DNA of 64,000 nucleotides from JABFXC01 sp045804265. GTDB lineage: Bacteria; Gemmatimonadota; Gemmatimonadetes; Gemmatimonadales; Gemmatimonadaceae. The notes under the pieces are model-generated. The model was given only the letters and a program-made list of their open reading frames with translations, searched no databases and was not told the DNA's origin. A program made the translations under genes and the position numbers. This document shows positions 45,124 through 52,173 of the stretch, one piece after another. How positions within the stretch are numbered: the first letter of the stretch is position 1; every line of letters starts with the position of its first letter. The stretch is from positions 1-64,000 of the forward strand of contig JBJMNK010000014.1 in assembly GCA_045804265.1 (NCBI GenBank), in the 5' to 3' direction.

Positions 45124-45891
45124 TCAGGCGGCGCAGCGGAAGCCCAACGTTCGCGCGGTGGACCGGCCGGTAAGGCTGGAGCGGAAGGCGTAGCGCATGA
45201 ACGCGGGGTAGTTGGTGGGATCGCCGGCGCCGATCGCGGCACTGGCGCAGGAGGACATGTGGCCACCGGCGCTGCTCCCCGCTTCGTGCGAGCGGCCGGA
45301 GGCCGTCGCGTCGCTGAAGTCGAGCGTCCACTCCCAGGCGAGGCCGTGCAGGTCGCGGACGCCGTACACGTTGCGGAAGCCGGAGCCGACCGGCGGCAGG
45401 ATGCCATCGTTAGGCCTGACGGCGTAGAGCGCGAGCAGGCGGCGGATGAAGCGCGGGTCACGGGCGACACCGGTGCGCGTCTCGCTCGCCGACGCTGCGT
45501 ACTCCCACTCGTCCACGGTCGGCAGGCGCTCGCCCCGCCATTCACAGTACGCCTTGGCGGCGAACCAGGAGACTTCGGTCACCGGGCGTCGCAGGTCGGT
45601 CGCGTTTCCGGCATCGAGCGCTCCCGGCCACGCCGAGAGGTAGCCCTCGCCGGCGAAGTTCGGGCGAACGGCGCCGCGCTGCCACTGGGGGTGCGCGCGG
45701 GCGAAGGCGAGATATTCGCCGCGCGTGACCGGCTCACGATCGAGCCGGAAGGCGTCGACGGCCACCGGTGCGGCGCCGATTGCCCCGTACAGCGGCTGGT
45801 ACGAGCCCGCCGGGATCCGCGCCATCGACGCCGATGGCTTCGGCGTCGGTACAGTGGTCGCGATCGCCAGTGAGAGCAGGAGAGGAAGCAT
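45124..45891 (-). CDS. nirV: NirV-like formylglycine-generating-enzyme family protein
   Basis: 255 residues with a signal (MLPLLLSLAIATTVPTP) and the SUMF1/FGE domain: MARIPAGSYQPLYG, DREPVTRGEYLAFARAHPQW, VTEVSWFAAKAYCEWRGERLPTVDEWEYAA and VYGVRDLHGLAWEWTLDF. Only one Cys (SSCAS) lies at the place of the FGE catalytic pair. NirV proteins lie next to nirK in several denitrifiers and are thought to help mature or support NirK, without a proven reaction. It follows nirK by 130 bp, a gap that holds a strong hairpin (45940-46004). Confidence 0.82.
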   Translation of the reverse strand: MLPLLLSLAIATTVPTPKPSASMARIPAGSYQPLYGAIGAAPVAVDAFRLDREPVTRGEYLAFARAHPQWQRGAVRPNFAGEGYLSAWPGALDAGNATDLRRPVTEVSWFAAKAYCEWRGERLPTVDEWEYAASASETRTGVARDPRFIRRLLALYAVRPNDGILPPVGSGFRNVYGVRDLHGLAWEWTLDFSDATASGRSHEAGSSAGGHMSSCASAAIGAGDPTNYPAFMRYAFRSSLTGRSTARTLGFRCAA

Positions 45892-45939
45892 GGCGCGAAG
45901 AGGGATCAGGGAAAGCCCACAGAAGGGAAGGCAGTGACT

Positions 45940-46004
45940 ACAGGAGGCACCGGGGGCACGGAGAATGTTGTATCGAACCACTCCGCGCCCTCCGTGGCTC
46001 CTGT
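45940..46004. repeat. Hairpin repeat between nirK and nirV
   Basis: Left arm 45940-45963 (ACAGGAGGCACCGGGGGCAC) and right arm 45981-46004 pair over about 24 bp around a 17-nt loop. Same family as the hairpin at 26469-26533. Positioned to cut down read-through from nirK into nirV or to stabilise the nirK mRNA 3' end (inference). Confidence 0.85.
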
Positions 46005-46021
46005 GAAGTTCAGCCGTGTCT

Positions 46022-47146
46022 TCACTTGCCGCCGCTGGCGGGCACGCCGAGTCCCTTGATGGCGGCGAAGACGTTGATGTTCTTCCCGCCCTCGACGTGG
46101 AGCACGCCTAACGTTCCCTTGTTGAAGGCGCGGAAGATCGCGTGGTCGACGAGGATCAGGTCGCCCGGCTGCTCGACCCCGAACTCGACGATGGTCGAAC
46201 CGCCGGCGGGGATCGACGTCGTCTGCACGTTGTGCTGGGCGACCGTTCCGCCCTCGATGTAGACGTTGTCGAAGATCTCGCCGATGACGTGGAAGGAGCT
46301 GGTCAGGTTCGGGCCCGCGTTGCCGACGAAGAGGCGCACCTTCTCACCCGTCTTCGCCTGGAGCGCGCGGTCACCGGTGAGCGAGCCGACCGCGCCGTTG
46401 AAGACGACATAGGTCGGCTTTTCATCGATCCCCTTGTCCATGTCGAGCGTCTGCAGGCCATGCTCGCCGTACTTCCCCGTCGTGTAGAACTCGCTCTGCA
46501 TGACGTAGAACTCGCGGTCCACCTTCGGCAGCCCGGCCTTCGGCTCGACGAGGATCATCCCGTACATCCCGTTCGCCATGTGCATCGGTACCGGCGACGT
46601 CGCGCAGTGATAGACGAAGAGTCCGGGGTTCATCGCCGTGAAGGTGAACACCGACTCGCCGCCCGGGACGGTGAGCGACGCCTTCGCGCCGCCGCCGGGA
46701 CCGGTCACGGCGTGCAGGTCGATGTTGTGCGGCATCGTGCTGTTGGCCGCGTTCTTCAGGTGGAGCTCGACCAGGTCGCCCTCGCGGACCCGGATGAACC
46801 GTCCCGGCACCGAGCCGCCGAACGTCCACATCGTGTACTCGACGCTGTCGGCGAGGCGCATCGGCTTCTCGGTGACCTCGAGGTTGACGATGACCCTCGT
46901 CGCGTAGTCGCGGGTGATCGGCGGTGGAACGTTAGGCGCCTCGGTCAGCACCGCCACTTCCTGGCCCTTCACCACTCCGTCGGGAGTGTGGATCGGGATG
47001 CCGACAGCGCGGCGTGCGCCATCGAGCGACGGGAGCGCGCGGGCGACGATCGTCCCGCCGGCGATGGTGACCAGCGCGATCGCCGCGACGAGCGCGATCT
47101 TCGGCAGCGGCAGCGGCGCCGGGAGATGGATGCGGGGGGTAGTCAT
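46022..47146 (-). CDS. nirK: Copper-containing nitrite reductase NirK
   Basis: 374 residues; reduces nitrite to NO in the periplasm. An N-terminal hydrophobic segment (PKIALVAAIALVTIAGGTIVA) serves as signal or anchor. All copper ligands of the two cupredoxin domains are present: type 1 His140, Cys181, His189 and Met194 (STMPHNIDLH, FVYHCATSPVPMHMANGMYG); type 2 His145, His180, His335; catalytic Asp143 and His286 (TSSFHVIGEIFD); VDHAIFRAFNKG holds His335. ATG 47146 lies 31 bp after the Rrf2 gene, one operon. No NO reductase other than the short subunit I-like protein is visible. Confidence 0.96.
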   Translation of the reverse strand: MTTPRIHLPAPLPLPKIALVAAIALVTIAGGTIVARALPSLDGARRAVGIPIHTPDGVVKGQEVAVLTEAPNVPPPITRDYATRVIVNLEVTEKPMRLADSVEYTMWTFGGSVPGRFIRVREGDLVELHLKNAANSTMPHNIDLHAVTGPGGGAKASLTVPGGESVFTFTAMNPGLFVYHCATSPVPMHMANGMYGMILVEPKAGLPKVDREFYVMQSEFYTTGKYGEHGLQTLDMDKGIDEKPTYVVFNGAVGSLTGDRALQAKTGEKVRLFVGNAGPNLTSSFHVIGEIFDNVYIEGGTVAQHNVQTTSIPAGGSTIVEFGVEQPGDLILVDHAIFRAFNKGTLGVLHVEGGKNINVFAAIKGLGVPASGGK

Positions 47147-47177
47147 GGGAGTGATGTCCGTGGATTGAAGGAGGACG

Positions 47178-47633
47178 TTAGGCAGCGGAAGGCGTCGCGG
47201 CGATCGGTTCGCGCGACGGTGTGGTGACGGAAGCGGCGGCATCACCGGCGAGGAGATCAGCGACGGTGGTGGAGAGCAGCGGCTCGCGACGCGCGCGCAT
47301 CACGCGGGTCCAGCAGTCATGCGCCGCACAGGGATGCGCCGGCTCGCAGGGCACGGTGCCGAGCATGCAGCGCGTCTGGGCACGCGGGGTCTCGAAGAGA
47401 TCGACGACGCGCGCGAGCGGGAGCGACGACGCCGGAATGGCGAGCGCGAAACCGCCGGCCGGTCCGCGCGCGCTGGCGACGATCCCCGCCCTCGCGAGGG
47501 CGTTGAGCGTCTTCGCCATGTAGTTCTGCGGGGCGCCAGTCGCTTTCGCGATCTCGTCGGCGCGCATCACGCGTCGAGCGCGGGTGAGGACGAGCAGGGC
47601 GCGGAGTGCGTGATCCGAGGTAGCCGACAACAT
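47178..47633 (-). CDS. Rrf2/NsrR-family iron-sulfur transcriptional regulator
   Basis: 151 residues. Winged helix (SATSDHALRALLVLTRARRVMRADEIAKATGAPQNYMAKTLNAL, then GFALAIPAS wing) and a Cys group CMLGTVPCEPAHPCAAHDC suited to a [2Fe-2S] or [4Fe-4S] cluster, as in NsrR, the NO sensor. As first gene of the nirK operon it likely controls it and itself. Start ATG 47633 is chosen over ATG 47663 because the latter lies inside the palindromic operator. Four Cys rather than the three usual in NsrR. Confidence 0.9.
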   Translation of the reverse strand: MLSATSDHALRALLVLTRARRVMRADEIAKATGAPQNYMAKTLNALARAGIVASARGPAGGFALAIPASSLPLARVVDLFETPRAQTRCMLGTVPCEPAHPCAAHDCWTRVMRARREPLLSTTVADLLAGDAAASVTTPSREPIAATPSAA

Positions 47634-47656
47634 CGTGACCTCTGGGAAAGGCGAGT

Positions 47657-47676
47657 TTCTCATCTCGATATGAGAA
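47657..47676. promoter_or_regulatory. Palindromic Rrf2/NsrR-type operator
   Basis: TTCTCATCTCGATATGAGAA, 7-bp perfect arms, symmetric at 18 of 20 positions, 24 bp upstream of the regulator start in an otherwise GC-rich area. Size and A/T-rich half sites fit Rrf2-family operators. Autoregulation and control of nirK are inferred. Confidence 0.7.
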
Positions 47677-47844
47677 TCGCGCTTTCCGGCGGTCCCGACT
47701 GTCGGTGGAAGTCAGGAACTTCTGTGCGGCTTCGAGCGACGGTGCGGTGGGGAGAACCCTGACGCGTCCGATCCTTGGACTGGCGCGGGAGAACCGCCGC
47801 GCCCGAGCAGATCGGGGCGGCGCCTCGACGGCGTTACCGCAACG

Positions 47845-48252
47845 TCAGGCAGCGAGCGCGCGGGCTTGTGCCCGGCGCTTCAGCTCCTGCGAGATCGTGA
47901 ATGCGGCGTGGGCGATTACGAGCAGTCGCGACGCCGAGTCGCCGTCGGTGCCGACATGGAGCTTGATCGCGCCGATCGTCGCGCCGTCAGGCAGCTGCAC
48001 CGGAGCGCCCATCCCCGGCAGTCGCGCGCTGCGCGCCACGTCGAGCTGCTTCGCGACCGAGGCGAGGACCACTCCCTCTCCATCCACCAGCGAGACGACG
48101 TGCGGCACCCCTTGATGCGCCGCCGACAGCCACTCGAGATGCGGGCGGGCGAGCTCGATCAGCTCCGCGTTCTCCGCCCGTCGGCGCTCCAGCTCTGCTG
48201 CCGGCAACTGCCGTGGCGAAAGAGGCTGCAGCGGCGCGATCGTCTCGTTCAT
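47845..48252 (-). CDS. GAF-like sensory domain protein
   Basis: 135 residues. The region ARPHLEWLSAAHQGVPHVVSLVDGEGVVLAS resembles the N-terminal GAF sensor of AcoR-type sigma-54 activators, but no other domain is attached. ATG 48252 is fixed by AGGAG 9 nt upstream; ATG 48261 is too close to it. A candidate cyclic-di-GMP riboswitch lies upstream (48402-48497). Stop TGA lies in a GCCTGACG word. Orphan sensor; ligand unknown. Confidence 0.72.
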   Translation of the reverse strand: MNETIAPLQPLSPRQLPAAELERRRAENAELIELARPHLEWLSAAHQGVPHVVSLVDGEGVVLASVAKQLDVARSARLPGMGAPVQLPDGATIGAIKLHVGTDGDSASRLLVIAHAAFTISQELKRRAQARALAA

Positions 48253-48633
48253 CGATGACATCTCCTGGACATCTCCTGCTCGTGTGACCGCCGGCGCGTT
48301 AGGCAGCGCTGGCGAAATGATCCGGAAAAAAAATCCCGCGGCATCCCATCGCGACGAAGCTCTCGTCGAGCGCTGGGCGGCCACGGGACCGCGGACCTGT
48401 GCTCGGCTTCGGCATCCGGACGATCTCGCATTCCCTGAGCGAGACTCCTGGCTTTGCGGCCCCGCCTCACGACGGGTGTGCTCTTGTCGGCCTTCAGTTG
48501 TCTGCTGCTCTTTCGGCTTCGCTGAAAAGACGAGTTGCCGAGCTGGGCCGTAACCCGACCCTTACGGCTGAATTGAGCGGGTCAACACAAACGAATCGAC
48601 CGGCTCGGCGCGACCTGGATCACGATCTTCGCG
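48253..48633 (-). other. Leader region of the GAF-like gene
   Basis: 381 bp without a gene: from the upstream side, a possible promoter (TTGACC at 48585-48580 and TAAGGG at 48564-48559, minus strand, short spacing), the riboswitch candidate 48402-48497, a perfect CGACGA/TCGTCG hairpin (48352-48368), a U8 run (48333-48326) and an octamer at 48298. The U-run downstream of stems could be the expression platform. Confidence 0.55.
48402..48497 (-). ncRNA. Candidate cyclic-di-GMP class I (GEMM) riboswitch
   Basis: Read on the minus strand: CGACAAGAGCACACC at the place of the consensus 5' strand, stem CCCGTC/GGCGGG capped by a GNRA loop GTGA (loop at 48467-48470), then the highly conserved CCGCAAAGCC (48459-48450), a second hairpin TCTCGC/GCGAGA (48444-48439 with 48429-48424) and the 3' core CCGGATGCCGAA (48418-48407). 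This order and these words match the GEMM-I fold. Mismatches: GCACACC where GCAAACC is usual. It precedes the GAF-like gene by 150 nt. Confidence 0.68.
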
Positions 48634-50565
48634 CTACAGCTCGATCTGCGCCCCGAGCTCGACGACCCTGTCCGGTGGCAGCCGGAAGAAGACCGTTGCG
48701 CGGCGTGCGTTGCGCGACAGCACGGTGAACAACTTCTCCCGCCAGATCGCCATCCCTGGTCGATCCGTCGCCAGCAGCGTCTCGCGGCCGAGGAAAAAAG
48801 TCGTGTCGGCGAGGTCGATGTGCAGCTCGTCCAGCCGCAGCCGCTCGAAGAGCTCGGGGACGCCGGGGTCCTCGGCGAATCCATGATGGGCAACGATGCG
48901 GTAGATCGTCGGCGCGAGGCGTTCGACCTGCACGCGCGCATCCGCCGCGACATGCGACTCGGCCTCGGTGAGCACCGCGAGCAGGATGATCCGCTCGTGC
49001 AGGATCTTGTTGTGCTTCAGGTTCTGCAGCAGCGCGTGCGGTACAGCGCGCGGATCGCGCACCATGTAGACCGCTGTCCCCGCGACGCGAACCGGCGGAT
49101 GCGCCGTGATCTCGGCGAGGAAGGTGTCGAAGGGCACCGTTCGCTCGATGATGCGTTCGGCGAGAATCGCGCGGCCGTGATTCCACGTCGTCATGATCGT
49201 GAACACCACACCCGCGATCACGAGCGGGAACCATCCGCCGCTCGGGATCTTGAGCAGGCTCGCGCCCCAGAAGGCGAGATCCACCGAGAGGAATGCGGCG
49301 GCGAGCGCGACCACCGTCGGCAGCGCCCAGTGCCATCGCGTGCGCGCGACGACTGCGAACAGGATGCTGGTGAACACCATGTCGGTGGTCACCGCGACGC
49401 CGTACGCGGCAGCGAGATTGCTCGACGAGCGGAAGCCGACGACCAAGCCGATGCAGGCGATCATCAGCACCCAGTTCAATCCCGGGATGTAGATCTGGCC
49501 AATCTGCGTCGTCGAGGTGTGCTGGATGTCGAGCCGCGGGAGATAGCCGAGCTGCACTGCCTGACGCGTCAGCGAGAACGCACCCGAGATCACCGCCTGC
49601 GATGCGATCACCGTCGCGGCGGTGGTGAGCACCACCAGCGGGATAAGCGCCCAGTGCGGCGCGAGGCGGAAGAACGGATGCGTCGCCGCTTCGGGATCGA
49701 CGAGCACCAGCGCACCCTGCCCGAAATAATTCAGCAGCAGTGCCGGGAGCACGAAGTAGAACCAGGTGATGCGGATCGGCCTTATCCCGAAGTGACCCAT
49801 GTCGGCATACAACGCTTCGCCGCCGGTCACCGCGAGGAAGACAGATCCGAGCACCAGAAATCCATGCGCCCGGTTCTCGGCGAAGAAGCGAACGCCGTGC
49901 ACCGGGCTCACCGCCGACAGCACGGCTGGATGCTGCGCGATCTGCACAACGCCGAGCACCGCGAGCGAGGCGAACCACACCAGCATCACCGGGCCGAAGA
50001 CGGCGCCGATGCGCGCCGTGCCGCGGTGCTGGACCCAGAAGAGCGCGACGAGGATCGCGATCGTGATCGGTATGACGTAGGCCGTGAAGAGTGGCGTCGC
50101 GACCTCGAGTCCTTCGACGGCGCTGAGCACCGATATCGCCGGCGTGATCATCCCGTCGCCATAGAGCAGCGATGCGCCGAACAGCCCGACGAGGACGAGC
50201 AGCAGCCGACGCCGCCGCGCAGTCGGCGTCGCCGGTGTGACGAGCGCGGTCAGCGCGATCATCCCTCCTTCTCCGGCGTTGTCCGCGCGCATGACGAAGA
50301 CGAGGTACTTGACCGAGATCACGAGGATCAGCGCCCAGAAGATCAGCGAGAGCAGCCCGAGGACGTTGTCGTGCGTCGGCGCGACGCCGTGAACTCCGTG
50401 CAGCGCCTCGCGCATCGCGTAGATCGGGCTCGTGCCGATGTCTCCGTAGACGACGCCTAACGCCGCGATCGCAAGCGTACGCAGCCCGGCGCGATGATGT
50501 CCCGCCGCCGCGATGCCGGCCGCGGATGCGGGACGGGGATCGATCTCGGCTGAGTCAGCGGTCAT
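48634..50565 (-). CDS. kup: Kup-family potassium transporter
   Basis: 643 residues, twelve membrane helices plus a C-terminal soluble domain, typical Kup size. Signatures: ALGVVYGDIGTSPIYAMREAL at the N terminus, MRADNAGEGGMIALTAL, LLYGDGMITPAISVLSAVEGLEV and SQAVISGAFSLTRQAVQLGYLPR. A proton-coupled K+ importer. Two copies of GATGCACT 10 bp apart lie 19-36 bp upstream of the ATG. Second K+ importer of the window besides the KimA-like protein. Confidence 0.96.
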   Translation of the reverse strand: MTADSAEIDPRPASAAGIAAAGHHRAGLRTLAIAALGVVYGDIGTSPIYAMREALHGVHGVAPTHDNVLGLLSLIFWALILVISVKYLVFVMRADNAGEGGMIALTALVTPATPTARRRRLLLVLVGLFGASLLYGDGMITPAISVLSAVEGLEVATPLFTAYVIPITIAILVALFWVQHRGTARIGAVFGPVMLVWFASLAVLGVVQIAQHPAVLSAVSPVHGVRFFAENRAHGFLVLGSVFLAVTGGEALYADMGHFGIRPIRITWFYFVLPALLLNYFGQGALVLVDPEAATHPFFRLAPHWALIPLVVLTTAATVIASQAVISGAFSLTRQAVQLGYLPRLDIQHTSTTQIGQIYIPGLNWVLMIACIGLVVGFRSSSNLAAAYGVAVTTDMVFTSILFAVVARTRWHWALPTVVALAAAFLSVDLAFWGASLLKIPSGGWFPLVIAGVVFTIMTTWNHGRAILAERIIERTVPFDTFLAEITAHPPVRVAGTAVYMVRDPRAVPHALLQNLKHNKILHERIILLAVLTEAESHVAADARVQVERLAPTIYRIVAHHGFAEDPGVPELFERLRLDELHIDLADTTFFLGRETLLATDRPGMAIWREKLFTVLSRNARRATVFFRLPPDRVVELGAQIEL

Positions 50566-50583
50566 GAGTCACGGTGAACATCG

Positions 50584-50601
50584 GATGCACTCTGATGCAC
50601 T
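50584..50601 (-). promoter_or_regulatory. Direct repeat before kup
   Basis: GATGCACTCTGATGCACT: two GATGCACT copies 10 bp apart, between the EamA gene end and the kup start. Could be a regulator site or a fragment of the GATGCA repeat family (18383). Unproven. Confidence 0.35.
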
Positions 50602-50622
50602 TTGGTCCACGTCAGGTGGATC

Positions 50623-51552
50623 TCATTCGAGCAGTGGCTCGGGCTCGACGGCGCGCGCCCGCGGCGTGCGGTTGACGACGTAGATCCCGGCCAGCACCAA
50701 CCCTCCGCCCAGTGCCTGGAGCGGAGTAAGGTGCTCGCCGAGCAGCGGGACGGCGAGCACCGCGGTGATCGGGGCCTGGCCGAGCAGCGCGATCGAGGTG
50801 ACCGAGACCGGCAGCCGGCCGAGCGCGTAGGCGACCGAGAGATGCCCGACCACCTGCGTCACGAGCGCGAGCCCGATCATCGCCCACCAGCTGTGCGCCG
50901 GGTATGCATGCAGCGGCGTCCCGATCGCGAGGCAGATGACGAGCAGCGTCGCCGCGGCGGTGACCCCGGAGATCGCGCTGAAGGTGAGCGCATCGATGCT
51001 CTGCCGGCTGCGCCGCACGTAGAGCAGGTAGCCCGCGTAGCACGCCGACCCGGCCACGGCGTACGCGTCGCCGACTCCGAGCCGCGGGTGCCTGACGATG
51101 TCGAGCCCGACGATCGCCACCATCCCGGCAAAGCTCAGCGCGAAGCCGATCCAGAAGAGCCGGGTCGGCCGGTCGCGATACAGCAGCCACGCGCCTAACG
51201 CGACGAAGATCGGTGCGTTGGTGCCGAGCAGCGTCGCGTTGGCCGCCGAGCTGACCATCACCGCCGTGTTGAAGAACGCGAGGTCGGCGGCGAAGAACGC
51301 GCCGGCGATCATCGCCGCCACGACTGCCGCGCGCGACGGGCGCGCGCGCGCGCCCTGCGCGGCGAGCGCCCACGGCACGAAGACGATCTGCGCGAGCGTC
51401 ATCCGCCAGAAGGCGGACGTCCACCCCGGCACTTCCGCCCAGCGGACGAAGATCGCCGACCACCCGATCGCGAACACGCCAACGGCGAGTACGAGATAGG
51501 CGCGGGTGCGGCTGATGTGCGAGTGGTGCGGCGCGTGGTGCGACGGTGTCAT
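50623..51552 (-). CDS. EamA/DMT-family transporter
   Basis: 309 residues with ten predicted helices in two EamA repeats (first: YLVLAVGVFAIGWSAIFVRWAEVPGW; second: SGVTAAATLLVICLAIGTP, ending LGGGLVLAGIYVVNRTPRA). Exports or imports small metabolites; substrate unknown. It ends 57 bp upstream of kup on the same strand and could share its transcript. The 620 bp before its start hold a giant inverted repeat. Confidence 0.9.
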   Translation of the reverse strand: MTPSHHAPHHSHISRTRAYLVLAVGVFAIGWSAIFVRWAEVPGWTSAFWRMTLAQIVFVPWALAAQGARARPSRAAVVAAMIAGAFFAADLAFFNTAVMVSSAANATLLGTNAPIFVALGAWLLYRDRPTRLFWIGFALSFAGMVAIVGLDIVRHPRLGVGDAYAVAGSACYAGYLLYVRRSRQSIDALTFSAISGVTAAATLLVICLAIGTPLHAYPAHSWWAMIGLALVTQVVGHLSVAYALGRLPVSVTSIALLGQAPITAVLAVPLLGEHLTPLQALGGGLVLAGIYVVNRTPRARAVEPEPLLE

Positions 51553-52173
51553 CCGCTCAGCGTCTGACGGTGACGCTGAGCGTCAGCGATCGCGGCGATG
51601 CGGGGCAGGAATGTCAGACGGTCGGGAATCACGACCGAAAAGTAGAGGAGGAACGCGGGAGTGGCGCGACTATTCCTCGTTCACCAGCGACAAGGGTCGG
51701 ACGAGGGACGAGGAATCCGCCGTCGCCTCACGCGACGAGCGGGACAAGGGACATGGAACGTGGGGGAGTTGCAACGGGGGACATGGAATGAGGCAGTGGC
51801 GCCCTTGTTCCGTGGTCCGCTTTGACCAGGGACAAGGGGGGATGAGGGACATGGGACGACGAAGTGGCGCTCTTGGTCCCGTGTTTCGCCCGGCATCGCG
51901 TGACGAGGGATGAGCGACGAGGGACGCCGCCGTTCTTCCGCCGCTTCCTCGCTCCTCGTGCTTCGTCGTACCGCGGAACCAGGAGGCATGCGGAGTTTCC
52001 TCGTCCCTCATCCCTCGTACTTCCATGTCCCTCATAACGCGGAACAGGGATTAATGGCGCCACTCCCTCGTCCCATGTTCCCCGTTGCAACTCCCCCACG
52101 TCCCACGTCCCCTGTCAGCGTGCGGCCTTAGGCCGCCGCGCGTCCCTCGTCCCTTGTACTTCCTCGTACCAAG
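51553..52173. repeat. Giant inverted repeat, 51741-52116, with nested arms
   Basis: No gene. Arms 51741-51803 and 52056-52116 are about 60 bp and largely complementary (core GGGGGAGTTGCAACGGGG present in both), with a 252-bp loop. Inside, a second pair around GGGATGAGGGACATGG (about 51838-51855 against 52003-52035) nests in it, and outside a weaker pair (51670-51712 against 52140-52185) continues the symmetry. Built of GGGACAAGGGAC/GGGACGAGGGAC words. The last codons of the kinase gene downstream are repeat-derived. Confidence 0.9.

Noticed and set aside
48820..50460. 546-residue open frame on the plus strand opposite kup
   Set aside because: Antisense shadow of kup with highly charged composition typical of GC-rich reverse frames.
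51505..52099. Open frames across the giant inverted repeat
   Set aside because: Present on both strands due to repeat symmetry; no ribosome binding site and no conserved domain.
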